A stretch of DNA of 5,669 nucleotides from Burkholderiales bacterium (GCA_019234745.1 JAFAKZ010000370.1:1-5669); one strand, 5' to 3'; counted from the stretch's first letter, positions 1 to 5,245 are shown. Notes: generated by a model from the sequence alone, not told the origin. Made by a program: numbers and translations.

Positions 1-370
1 TGACATGGGGCTTGAAGCGCTTGCGGTCGAAACTGAAATCGTACGCACGGATCGCTTCGCGTACATCGTGGGCCAGCGCTTCCAGCTCGGGCGGCGCGTC
101 GCCGCCCAGCCAGACGATGCCCGGCTCCCAATGGCCAAACCGATCGAGTACCAGCTTGAAGGGGCTGAACTCTACCTCGCCCAGGGCCGCGCGTAGCTCA
201 GGGATACGCTCGCGAGGCGTAGGGCCCAGGAAGGCCAAGGTAAGATGCATGGACTCGACGGGCATGCGCCGGCCGCCGCAATCGCGGTAGGCATTTTCCG
301 CCAACTTTCGAAACGCTGTAGCGAGCCTGTGATCAGGCCAAATGGCGAGAAACAGCCGCGCGTCATCCAT
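1..370 (-). CDS. thpR: RNA 2',3'-cyclic phosphodiesterase (ThpR/LigT, 2H family), 3' end cut by the window edge
   Basis: This is a minus-strand frame that starts at the ATG at 370-368 and runs off the left edge, so 123 residues are visible of a family that is usually about 175-200 long. The protein begins MDDARLFLAIWPD, the usual opening of the 2H phosphoesterase fold. The first catalytic HxTx motif is HLTL at residues 42-45. The second is reached at the very edge: the visible end is FKPHV and the next codon begins with A, which fits HVT. Family members hydrolyse RNA 2',3'-cyclic phosphates to 2'-phosphomonoesters in the cytoplasm, and some ligate 2'-5' RNA ends in vitro. The start overlaps the stop of the upstream metal-exporter gene by 8 bases (ATGGATGA), so the two are probably cotranscribed and translationally coupled. 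No clear Shine-Dalgarno sequence precedes it. The family call is firm; the physiological substrate is unknown. Confidence 0.9.
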   Translation of the reverse strand, partial: MDDARLFLAIWPDHRLATAFRKLAENAYRDCGGRRMPVESMHLTLAFLGPTPRERIPELRAALGEVEFSPFKLVLDRFGHWEPGIVWLGGDAPPELEALAHDVREAIRAYDFSFDRKRFKPHV

Positions 371-1505
371 GCTCGGGGCCACCCACGAACACACGTACAT
401 CGCGCAACCAGTTGCGGCGCGCGGCCAGCTCGGCCAAGGCCTTGCGTACCCGTACCAGTTCGTCTTCCGACGTGCCGGCCGGGAACAACAAGTCAACTTC
501 GATAGCACCGTCCAGATAGTGCAGCAGCGCCCGTGCGCGCAGCAGGATGGGACCAGCAGCGGCTTCCAGCTCGGACAGCACGCGTGGCCGGTCTGGCAGG
601 TCCAGCAGCTTCTCGGCCTGCGCATCGTCCTCCGGGTCGATATGGATCAGCGCATCCAGCGCGCGGTGCCGGCTCAGCACAGCATTGCGCGCCGCCTCGG
701 CAATACGGTGCCCTTCCGACACGGTCAAATCCGGCCCCACGCGCAGATGGGCGTCAACCAAGGCGTCATCCGCCATCTTGCGGGTACGCAGGTTGTGCAC
801 GCCCTGCACGCCGGGCGTGCCGGCCAGCGTATCCTCAATCGCCTGCACCTCGTCGGGCGCCAGGGCGTGGTCGGTCAGGTCGGTAATGGCGCGGTAGGCG
901 AACTTGCCACCCATGCGCGCGATCATGCTGCCCACCAGCACGGCTGCCAGGGCGTCGGCCAGCGCCAATCCGGCCAGATTGGCCGTGACGCCGACCGCCG
1001 CAACGAGCGATGCCGCCGCGTCCGATCGCGCATGCCAGGCATTGGCCACCAACATGCTGGAACGCAGCTTCTGCCCGATGGCCAGCATATAGCGAAACAG
1101 CAACTCCTTGACGAGCAGGGTGCCCAGCGCGACGGCCAGCGCCAGCGGCGACACGGTGACGATGGTAAGCGGGTTCTGCAGCCGATGCACGGCAGCCCAG
1201 ACCATGCCCAGGCCGACACCCAGCATAAGGATGCCCAGCAGCAGCGAGGCCGCATTCTCGAAACGACCGTGGCCGTAGGGATGCGTTTCGTCAGCCGCGA
1301 CAGCTGCACTCTTGGCTGCGGCCAGCACGACGAAATCGGAGACGAGGTCGGACAGGCTATGTAGGCCGTCCGCCAGCAGGGCCTGCGAGCGGCCCAGTAC
1401 GCCGACGATCACCTGGACAATCGCCAGCAGCAGGTTCACCCACACGCTGTTCCAGGTGGCGCGCTGCGCCAGTCCTTCGGTTGCGGCCGGGGCATGGGTT
1501 GCCAT
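363..1505 (-). CDS. Cation diffusion facilitator (CDF) metal exporter, FieF/YiiP-like with C-terminal extension
   Basis: This 380-residue inner-membrane protein belongs to the CDF family, which exports divalent metals (Zn, Cd, Fe, Mn) in exchange for protons. About six membrane helices fall within residues 18-200. The transport site appears as H49-x3-D53 in helix 2 (ADGLHSLSD) and H158-x3-D162 in helix 5 (WHARSD). The cytoplasmic-loop site D72, H75, H79 (DETHPYGHG) is present. The cytoplasmic dimer domain (about 212-292) keeps H237, H253, H266, H288 and D290, which by my recollection sit at a constant offset of +5 from the metal ligands of E. coli FieF. Typical members are about 300 residues; here about 85 extra residues (296-380) form a second alpha/beta-looking domain. 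The start at 1505 has only a weak GAG 6 bases upstream. thpR overlaps its 3' end. The family is certain; the Zn preference is inferred from the HD-HD ligand set. Confidence 0.93.
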   Translation of the reverse strand: MATHAPAATEGLAQRATWNSVWVNLLLAIVQVIVGVLGRSQALLADGLHSLSDLVSDFVVLAAAKSAAVAADETHPYGHGRFENAASLLLGILMLGVGLGMVWAAVHRLQNPLTIVTVSPLALAVALGTLLVKELLFRYMLAIGQKLRSSMLVANAWHARSDAAASLVAAVGVTANLAGLALADALAAVLVGSMIARMGGKFAYRAITDLTDHALAPDEVQAIEDTLAGTPGVQGVHNLRTRKMADDALVDAHLRVGPDLTVSEGHRIAEAARNAVLSRHRALDALIHIDPEDDAQAEKLLDLPDRPRVLSELEAAAGPILLRARALLHYLDGAIEVDLLFPAGTSEDELVRVRKALAELAARRNWLRDVRVFVGGPEHG

Positions 1506-1534
1506 GACGTGCTCGCCGGGGTCGTAATACTCAC

Positions 1535-1563
1535 AGAATGTGCACTAATGCGGGGCGAGTCAA
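1535..1563 (-). promoter_or_regulatory. Candidate sigma70 promoter of the CDF exporter gene
   Basis: Read on the minus strand, TTGACT (1563-1558) is a 5/6 match to the -35 box. It is followed after 17 bases by CATTCT (1540-1535), only a 3/6 match to the -10 box. Transcription would start near 1528, about 23 bases before the exporter ATG. The good -35 and correct spacing support it, but the weak -10 makes it tentative; a weak -10 can indicate an activated promoter. Confidence 0.35.
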
Positions 1564-1567
1564 CCGA

Positions 1568-1585
1568 CAGACGGCATACGGTCTG
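1568..1585. promoter_or_regulatory. 18-bp imperfect palindrome between divergent promoters, possible operator
   Basis: CAGACGGCATACGGTCTG has 7 of 9 symmetric pairs complementary, with perfect outer arms CAGAC/GTCTG. It sits in the 24 bases that separate the -35 boxes of the two proposed divergent promoters, so one bound dimer could influence both. I do not recognise the motif as the site of a known regulator, and a dyad of this quality can arise by chance. Confidence 0.3.
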
Positions 1586-1587
1586 CC

Positions 1588-1615
1588 TTGTATTCATCAA
1601 CCCGACCGCTATAAC
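1588..1615 (+). promoter_or_regulatory. Candidate sigma70 promoter driving a short terminated transcript
   Basis: TTGTAT (1588-1593, 4/6 to the consensus) and TATAAC (1610-1615, 5/6) are separated by 16 bases. Transcription would start near 1622. The only element downstream before rlmD's own promoter is a run of hairpins ending in an intrinsic terminator, which argues for a short non-coding product. Confidence 0.5.
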
Positions 1616-1621
1616 GCAAAC

Positions 1622-1715
1622 AGTCCTCCGGCGCTGGAGCCGGAAACCGACTCCCTCGAAGGCGGCCTGGGTCGCCTTATTACAAGGCCGGCGATCTTCG
1701 TCGGCCTCGTTTTTT
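1622..1715 (+). ncRNA. Candidate small RNA, about 94 nt, three stem-loops with intrinsic terminator
   Basis: The predicted transcript runs from the promoter at 1588-1615 to the U-run at 1710-1715. Three hairpins can be drawn by eye. Hairpin 1 pairs TCCGGC (1627-1632) with GCCGGA (1639-1644) around loop GCTGGA. Hairpin 2 pairs AAGGCGG (1659-1665) with TCGCCTT (1672-1678) around loop CCTGGG, with one G-U pair. Hairpin 3 is the terminator. The linker between hairpins 1 and 2 contains unpaired CTCCCTC (1651-1657), and TCCTCC lies at 1624-1629. Such CU-rich stretches can pair with Shine-Dalgarno sequences. An AU-rich stretch (TTATTACAA) precedes the terminator, as in many Hfq-bound RNAs. It is divergent from the metal-exporter gene. 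I do not recognise it as a known RNA family. The alternatives are a short leader peptide transcript or a terminator for unseen read-through. Confidence 0.45.
1685..1715 (+). terminator. Strong Rho-independent terminator
   Basis: AGGCCGGCGA (1685-1694) pairs with TCGTCGGCCT (1698-1707) as a 10-bp stem with one G-U pair and a 3-base loop; if the top A-T pair opens, the loop is 5 bases. After CG comes TTTTTT (1710-1715). This is a textbook plus-strand intrinsic terminator. It acts in one direction only, since no T-run follows on the minus strand. No plus-strand protein gene lies upstream within the window. Confidence 0.85.
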
Positions 1716-1782
1716 CTGCGACTTGCCATGCTTACCAGCGCCATCGTCACCCGTAGCTCACGACCCAGGCACAGGCGAGCAA

Positions 1783-1812
1783 TTTTCCCCAATCGTCTCA
1801 ACTGGTTATAAT
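1783..1812 (+). promoter_or_regulatory. rlmD promoter
   Basis: A perfect TATAAT lies at 1807-1812. The -35 is weak: TTTTCC (1783-1788, 18-base spacer) or TTTCCC (1784-1789, 17-base spacer). The start near 1819 gives a leader of about 24 bases with no visible Shine-Dalgarno sequence before the ATG at 1843. The perfect -10 so close to the gene also shows that the longer in-frame extension back to an ATG at 1723 is not the real start. Confidence 0.65.
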
Positions 1813-1842
1813 CGCGGGTTTTCTCCCAGCACCCTAGCCGCC

Positions 1843-3384
1843 ATGACCGAAGCCCGCCGTAACCCCATCGCAACCATCGAATCGCTGGATTTCGACGGTC
1901 ACGGCGTGGCGCACGCCGAAGGCAAGACCATCTTCATCGATGGCGCCCTGCCCTTCGAACGCGTCGAATATTCCAGCTACCGCAAGAAGCCCAGCTTCGA
2001 GAACGCCCAGGCCGTCGCCATTCTCAAGGAAAGCTTCATGCGCGTGAAGCCGCGCTGCCCGCACTACGACGTGTGCGGCGGTTGCTCCATGCAACATGCG
2101 GAAGCCTCGGCCCAGGTCGCCGTCAAGCAGCGCGTGCTGGAAGACAATCTGAACCGCATCGGCAAGGTGCGTTCTGAAACGATGATGACGCCGATCTACG
2201 GTCCAACCTGGCAGTACCGCCATCGCGCCCGCCTGTCGGCCCGCTATGTGGCGAAGAAGGGGACGGTGCTGGTTGGCTTCCATGAGAAGCGTTCCAGCTA
2301 TATCGCCGACATGAGCACCTGCGAAATCCTGCCGCGCAAGATTTCCGACATGCTGGTGCCGATGCGCGAGCTGATCATGCAGCTATCCATCCGCGAACGC
2401 ATGCCGCAGGTAGAGCTTGCGGCGGGCGAACATGTGGACGTGCTCGTCCTGCGCACCATGGAGCCGCTCAACGAGGCGGACGAGGCGCTGGTCAAGGCCT
2501 TTGCCGACCGCTTCCACGTACAGATCTGGCTGCAGCCCAAGGGGCCGGACACGGCACACCCCTTCTACCCGCTGGATGCACCCGAGCTGAGCTACAGCCT
2601 GCCGGAATTCAACGTAGTGATGCCTTACAAGCCCACGGAATTCACCCAGGTGAATCCCGGCATCAACCGCGTACTGGTGGCCCGCGCCCTGCGCCTGCTC
2701 GACCCGCAACCGGGTGAACGCATCGCCGACCTGTTCTGCGGCCTGGGCAACTTCACACTGCCCATCGCCCGCTCCGGCGCGACGGTATTGGGCATCGAGG
2801 GTAGTGCCCAATTGCTGGAACGCGCCCGCGAAAATGCCGGGAAGAACGGCCTGGAAGACCGCGTCGAATACCAGATGTCCAATCTGTTCGAGATGACGGA
2901 CGAAGCCATGGCCAAGCTCGGCCACTTCGACCGCATGCTGATCGACCCGCCGCGCGACGGCGCCATGGAAGTCTGCAAGGCCCTGCCGGCCGTCGGCGGC
3001 CCCAAGCGCATCGTCTACGTCAGCTGCAACCCGGCTACGCTGGCGCGCGACGCCAACGTACTGGTCAATCTCAAGGGCTATGCGCTGAAGTCGGCCGGCG
3101 TGGTGAACATGTTCCCGCACACGGGCCACGTGGAATCCATCGCCTGGTTCGAGAAGGTGCGCCCGGGTAAGAGCAAGGCTGAGATCGCCGCCATCGAGGC
3201 AGTCGAGGCGGCCGAAAAGGAAGCGGCCAAGAAGGTGGCGGAAGCAGCACGCATCGCCCGCGAAGAGCAGATTGCCCGCGAAAAGGCGGAGGCGCAGGCT
3301 GCCCGTGCGGCGGCGAAGGAAGCGAAGCGGGCGGAATATCTGGCGCGCAAGGCACTGGAAGATGGCGAGGCGACGGAGGACTGA
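1843..3384 (+). CDS. rlmD: 23S rRNA (uracil-1939-C5)-methyltransferase RlmD with charged C-terminal extension
   Basis: This 513-residue cytoplasmic enzyme uses S-adenosylmethionine to make m5U1939 in 23S rRNA. An N-terminal TRAM RNA-binding domain spans about residues 9-64. Cysteines C72, C78, C81 (CPHYDVCGGC) and C160 match the four ligands of the family's [4Fe-4S] cluster. The SAM-binding motif is at 293-307 (DLFCGLGNF), followed by IDPPRDG (367-373), the nucleophilic cysteine C395 in YVSCNPATLARD, and the proposed base E431 in FPHTGHVESIAWFEK. E. coli RlmD is about 433 residues; here residues 441-513 are an added Ala/Glu/Lys/Arg-rich tail, probably a long helix. I chose the ATG at 1843 because the TRAM domain starts right after it and a TATAAT box lies in the upstream extension. 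It has its own promoter, and a REP-like repeat begins 7 bases after the stop. Confidence 0.97.
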   Translation: MTEARRNPIATIESLDFDGHGVAHAEGKTIFIDGALPFERVEYSSYRKKPSFENAQAVAILKESFMRVKPRCPHYDVCGGCSMQHAEASAQVAVKQRVLEDNLNRIGKVRSETMMTPIYGPTWQYRHRARLSARYVAKKGTVLVGFHEKRSSYIADMSTCEILPRKISDMLVPMRELIMQLSIRERMPQVELAAGEHVDVLVLRTMEPLNEADEALVKAFADRFHVQIWLQPKGPDTAHPFYPLDAPELSYSLPEFNVVMPYKPTEFTQVNPGINRVLVARALRLLDPQPGERIADLFCGLGNFTLPIARSGATVLGIEGSAQLLERARENAGKNGLEDRVEYQMSNLFEMTDEAMAKLGHFDRMLIDPPRDGAMEVCKALPAVGGPKRIVYVSCNPATLARDANVLVNLKGYALKSAGVVNMFPHTGHVESIAWFEKVRPGKSKAEIAAIEAVEAAEKEAAKKVAEAARIAREEQIAREKAEAQAARAAAKEAKRAEYLARKALEDGEATED

Positions 3385-3390
3385 CAATCG

Positions 3391-3421
3391 GTAGGTTGGG
3401 TAGAGCGCAGCGAAACCCAAC
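3391..3421 (+). repeat. REP-like palindrome (copy A), GTTGGGT type
   Basis: It begins with GTAGG and forms a perfect 7-bp stem, GTTGGGT (3395-3401) with ACCCAAC (3415-3421), around a GCGCAGCGAA-containing loop. It fills most of the 44-base gap between the convergent ends of rlmD and the 3429-3938 gene. It resembles the copies at 4094-4124, 5246-5277 and 5299-5330. It has no T-run, so it is not a standard intrinsic terminator. Confidence 0.8.
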
Positions 3422-3428
3422 GCGATGT

Positions 3429-3938
3429 TCAATAGGCCAACTGCTGCCAGCGATGCAGCTTGAAGTCGTAGATATTGGTAAACAGGAACATCGAGGGCGA
3501 GGAATAGGCCAACGTGGGCTCGCCGTCACGGAACCAATAATGAATATCGTATTGGCTTCTTAGCTGCTCGGGCTCAAGACCAAGCGCGCGCAGGTCGGCT
3601 GGATAGTTCGCATGCTGCGCGTGATACACCTCCAAGGCCTGCGCAACGCGATCCGCCTGGGCCTGCGCAAGGTTCATGCGCATGGCGTGAACAGCCAAGA
3701 TCAATAAGCACGCGCCAATCCAGATACCTAGCCGCGCTACACGCCGGACACGCTCCGCAGGACGGCGCCATAGCTTGAATAGCGTAATGGGTAGCCAGAA
3801 TAGTGTCAGGATGAGCGCGAATGCGACGAAGGCCATGCAATAGCGCTGCACGCTAATGAGCGCGAACACCAAGCAGAGGATCAGGAAGCGGCGATTTTCC
3901 TTGAGGAAGTGCATTTCCCCCCCGAAACAGCTTGCCAT
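3429..3938 (-). CDS. Hypothetical membrane protein with a pseudopilin-like periplasmic segment
   Basis: I do not recognise this 169-residue protein. Residues 1-17 are a short, charged N-terminus. Residues 18-57 are strongly hydrophobic and likely form two membrane helices. An Arg-rich loop (58-69) is followed by a third helix (about 70-86), leaving a soluble C-terminal part (87-169). That part contains QALEVYHAQHANYPADLRAL (100-119), which resembles the segment after the first helix of type II secretion and type IV pseudopilins, where a helix leads into an xYP turn. There is no prepilin peptidase site at the start, so this is a resemblance, not a family assignment. Two starts are possible: ATG at 3938, or ATG at 3914 (giving MHFLKENRRF); a run of seven G (minus strand) lies between them. 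The coding strand appears less GC-rich than its neighbours. It is convergent with rlmD. Confidence 0.65.
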   Translation of the reverse strand: MASCFGGEMHFLKENRRFLILCLVFALISVQRYCMAFVAFALILTLFWLPITLFKLWRRPAERVRRVARLGIWIGACLLILAVHAMRMNLAQAQADRVAQALEVYHAQHANYPADLRALGLEPEQLRSQYDIHYWFRDGEPTLAYSSPSMFLFTNIYDFKLHRWQQLAY

Positions 3939-3955
3939 CGACTCTGTGGCGCCCG

Positions 3956-3965
3956 CCCGACCTAC
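3956..3965 (-). repeat. Remnant of a REP-like element (head only)
   Basis: CCCGACCTAC is identical to 4069-4078, the outer end of the REP copy at 4042-4078, and reads GTAGGTCGGG on the minus strand. The following bases also resemble each other: CGTCGCGG occurs at 3973-3980 and again at 4081-4088, in each case just before AACG or AAACG. The body of this REP copy is missing or unrecognisable. Confidence 0.45.
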
Positions 3966-3993
3966 ATGCCGCCGTCGCGGGAACGAAGCATCT

Positions 3994-4025
3994 GTAGGGT
4001 GCCATTAAGCGCAGCGCAATGCACC
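3994..4025 (+). repeat. REP-like palindrome (copy B), GGTGC type
   Basis: It begins GTAGGGTGCC and pairs GGTGC (3998-4002) with GCACC (4021-4025), extended by ATT/AAT with a bulged C, around an AAGCGCAGCGC loop. It is the left arm of an inverted doublet with the copy at 4042-4078; the GTAG heads lie at the two outer ends, 85 bases apart overall. Confidence 0.75.
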
Positions 4026-4041
4026 AAGCGATCGAGAGTGC

Positions 4042-4078
4042 GGTGCATTGCGGCTTCGCCTTGAGGCACCCGACCTAC
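4042..4078 (-). repeat. REP-like palindrome (copy C), GGTGC type
   Basis: On the minus strand it begins GTAGGTCGGGTGCC and ends GCAATGCACC. The stem pairs 4042-4046 (GGTGC) with 4066-4070 (GCACC). Compared with copy B it carries about four extra bases (TCGG) after the GTAGG head. It forms an inverted doublet with copy B across a 16-base spacer. Confidence 0.75.
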
Positions 4079-4093
4079 CTCGTCGCGGTAAAC

Positions 4094-4124
4094 GTTGGGC
4101 ATCGCCGCGCTCAGCCCAACCTAC
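4094..4124 (-). repeat. REP-like palindrome (copy D), GTTGGGC type, 3' of folB
   Basis: On the minus strand the element starts GTAGGTTGGGCTGAGC, 13 bases after the folB stop codon. The 7-bp stem pairs 4094-4100 (GTTGGGC) with 4114-4120 (GCCCAAC). Head and stem match the copies at 5246-5277 and 5299-5330. It would form a hairpin at the 3' end of the folB mRNA but lacks a U-run. Confidence 0.8.
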
Positions 4125-4137
4125 GAGGACGTACTAC

Positions 4138-4497
4138 CTACCCCCCGCGATGCCCCCGCTCCACCGTCACCCCCACGCGCCCTACCTCGTGCAGGATGCC
4201 CAGCTTCGTCACGGACACACGTATCCAGGGCGCGCCAAAGGCCCCCATCAGGTCCTGCGCGATGTACTCGGCCAGGCGTTCCAGCAGCAGGAAGTGCTGC
4301 TCGGCCAGCACGGTGCGCAGGCGGTCCACGACTTCAGCATAGTTGATGGTGTCGGACAGATCGTCGGTCTGGCAGGCGCGGGCGCTGGGGATGCCCAGCT
4401 CCAGATCGACCTCGACCACCTGGGGCGCGACGCGTTCCCAGTCGTAGACGCCAATCAGCGTGCGGGCCTTGATGCCGTGTAGGAAAATGATGTCCAT
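4138..4497 (-). CDS. folB: Dihydroneopterin aldolase
   Basis: This 119-residue protein matches the size of FolB, a homo-octameric cytoplasmic enzyme of folate synthesis that cleaves 7,8-dihydroneopterin to 6-hydroxymethyl-dihydropterin and glycolaldehyde. The opening MDIIFLHGIKARTLIGVYDWER carries the substrate-binding glutamate E21. It also has Y53 in INYAEV, E73 in LLERLAEYI (pterin-anchoring in the family) and K98 in TKLGI (the catalytic lysine position). The C-terminal strand VGVTVERG completes the fold. The start at 4497 is set by the conserved MDIIFL beginning; no Shine-Dalgarno sequence is visible. It is divergent from plsY across 96 bases, a pairing also found in E. coli. A REP-like repeat follows its stop within 13 bases. 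Confidence 0.95.
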   Translation of the reverse strand: MDIIFLHGIKARTLIGVYDWERVAPQVVEVDLELGIPSARACQTDDLSDTINYAEVVDRLRTVLAEQHFLLLERLAEYIAQDLMGAFGAPWIRVSVTKLGILHEVGRVGVTVERGHRGG

Positions 4498-4531
4498 GTG
4501 TTGCGGGGAGTTGGCGCGTCATGAAATCTGG

Positions 4532-4561
4532 TTTCACCGCGCGCCTCATCCGGCTTAGAAT
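4532..4561 (+). promoter_or_regulatory. Candidate plsY promoter
   Basis: TAGAAT (4556-4561) is a 5/6 match to the -10 box and is preceded after 18 bases by a poor -35, TTTCAC (4532-4537). The start near 4568 gives a leader of about 26 bases. The -10 sits inside an imperfect dyad (CCGGCTTAGAATCCGG). The Shine-Dalgarno sequence of plsY is weak (GTGGAAA, about 10 bases before ATG). Confidence 0.4.
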
Positions 4562-4593
4562 CCGGGGCTGCCCATTGTAGTGGAAATCTTGCA

Positions 4594-5211
4594 ATGCCGC
4601 CTTTCGCTTTGCCGCTTGCCGTCGTGATCGCCGCCTACCTGGTCGGCTCGCTCTCGTTCGCCGTCATCGTCAGCCGAGCGATGAAGATGGACGACCCACG
4701 CAGCTACGGCTCAGGCAACCCTGGCGCGACCAATGTGCTGCGCTCAGGCAAGAAGATCGCGGCACTGCTTACGCTGCTGGGCGATACGCTCAAGGCCGTC
4801 ATCGCCGTTGCCGTGGCGCGCTATATGGCGCTGCCCGACCCGTGGCTGGCCGGCGTCGCCGTGGCCGTGACGGTTGGCCATATGTGGCCGCTGTTCTTCG
4901 GCTTCCGCGGCGGCAAGGGTGTCGCTACGGCAGCTGGCGTACTGTTGGTACTCGACTGGCGACTGGGGCTGGCTACGCTTGCCGTCTGGCTGATTGTTGC
5001 GGCAGTGAGCAAGATCTCCTCATTGGCCGCACTCATTGCCGCCATCGCGGCGCCTATCGTGGCCTACCTGCTGATGCCCGCCCGCATGCCTATCGTGGGC
5101 GCCGTGCTGGTCATCGCCGCCCTGCTCATCCAGCGCCACAAGCGCAATCTGCTCAACCTGATCTCAGGCCAGGAAGGCCGCATTGGCGACAAGGCACAGC
5201 CGAAACAGTAG
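4594..5211 (+). CDS. plsY: Acyl-phosphate:glycerol-3-phosphate acyltransferase
   Basis: This 205-residue integral inner-membrane protein transfers an acyl group from acyl-phosphate to glycerol-3-phosphate, giving lysophosphatidic acid, the first step of phospholipid synthesis with PlsX as acyl-phosphate supplier. All three family motifs are present: SYGSGNPGATNVLR (37-50); the GHMWPLFF...RGGKGVAT segment (95-112), which carries the glycine-rich phosphate-binding loop; and RHKRNLLNLISGQEGRIG (181-198). Hydrophobic helices lie at about 5-26, 55-75, 84-102, 110-138, 142-161 and 165-180. The length is typical. The start at 4594 leaves the normal short N-terminus before helix 1. It is divergent from folB and convergent with the ferredoxin-like gene, with a REP doublet beginning 35 bases after its stop. 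No intrinsic terminator with a T-run is seen. Confidence 0.97.
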   Translation: MPPFALPLAVVIAAYLVGSLSFAVIVSRAMKMDDPRSYGSGNPGATNVLRSGKKIAALLTLLGDTLKAVIAVAVARYMALPDPWLAGVAVAVTVGHMWPLFFGFRGGKGVATAAGVLLVLDWRLGLATLAVWLIVAAVSKISSLAALIAAIAAPIVAYLLMPARMPIVGAVLVIAALLIQRHKRNLLNLISGQEGRIGDKAQPKQ

Positions 5212-5245
5212 TCGGAACTACGGACCGGAATGACGGTGCTAAACC

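Larger units (their letters stand above)
1506..1842. other. 337-base non-coding region between divergent exporter gene and rlmD
   Basis: No convincing protein gene lies here. Short frames exist on both strands but they lack family resemblance and run through the promoter and hairpin elements. From left to right it holds: a candidate minus-strand promoter for the exporter (1535-1563), an imperfect palindrome (1568-1585), a plus-strand promoter (1588-1615), two stem-loops (1627-1644 and 1659-1678), an intrinsic terminator (1685-1715), about 65 unremarkable bases, and the rlmD promoter (1783-1812). Confidence 0.75.

Noticed and set aside
342..1364. Long plus-strand open frame (340 codons) opposite the metal exporter
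   Set aside because: It is antisense to a clear CDF gene and rich in Gln, His and Arg with no family resemblance. High-GC codon use leaves such frames open.
1494..1811. Plus-strand frames (1494-1811 and 1538-1756) through the exporter-rlmD spacer
   Set aside because: They run through the promoter, hairpins and terminator and show no recognisable protein features. A short leader peptide cannot be fully excluded.
1622..1812. Terminator as an attenuator or riboswitch controlling rlmD
   Set aside because: rlmD has its own perfect -10 box downstream of the terminator, so termination at 1715 would not control its main transcript. I also recognise no riboswitch aptamer.
1723..1842. In-frame 40-codon N-terminal extension of rlmD
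   Set aside because: It contains the perfect TATAAT box at 1807-1812, and the TRAM domain begins just after the ATG at 1843.
2383..3432. Long minus-strand open frame (349 codons) opposite rlmD
   Set aside because: It lies antisense to an unmistakable RlmD with all catalytic motifs, and its composition is that of a shadow frame.
3391..4124. CRISPR array
   Set aside because: The repeats are palindromic, alternate in orientation, vary in sequence and lack regular unique spacers; they are REP-like elements.
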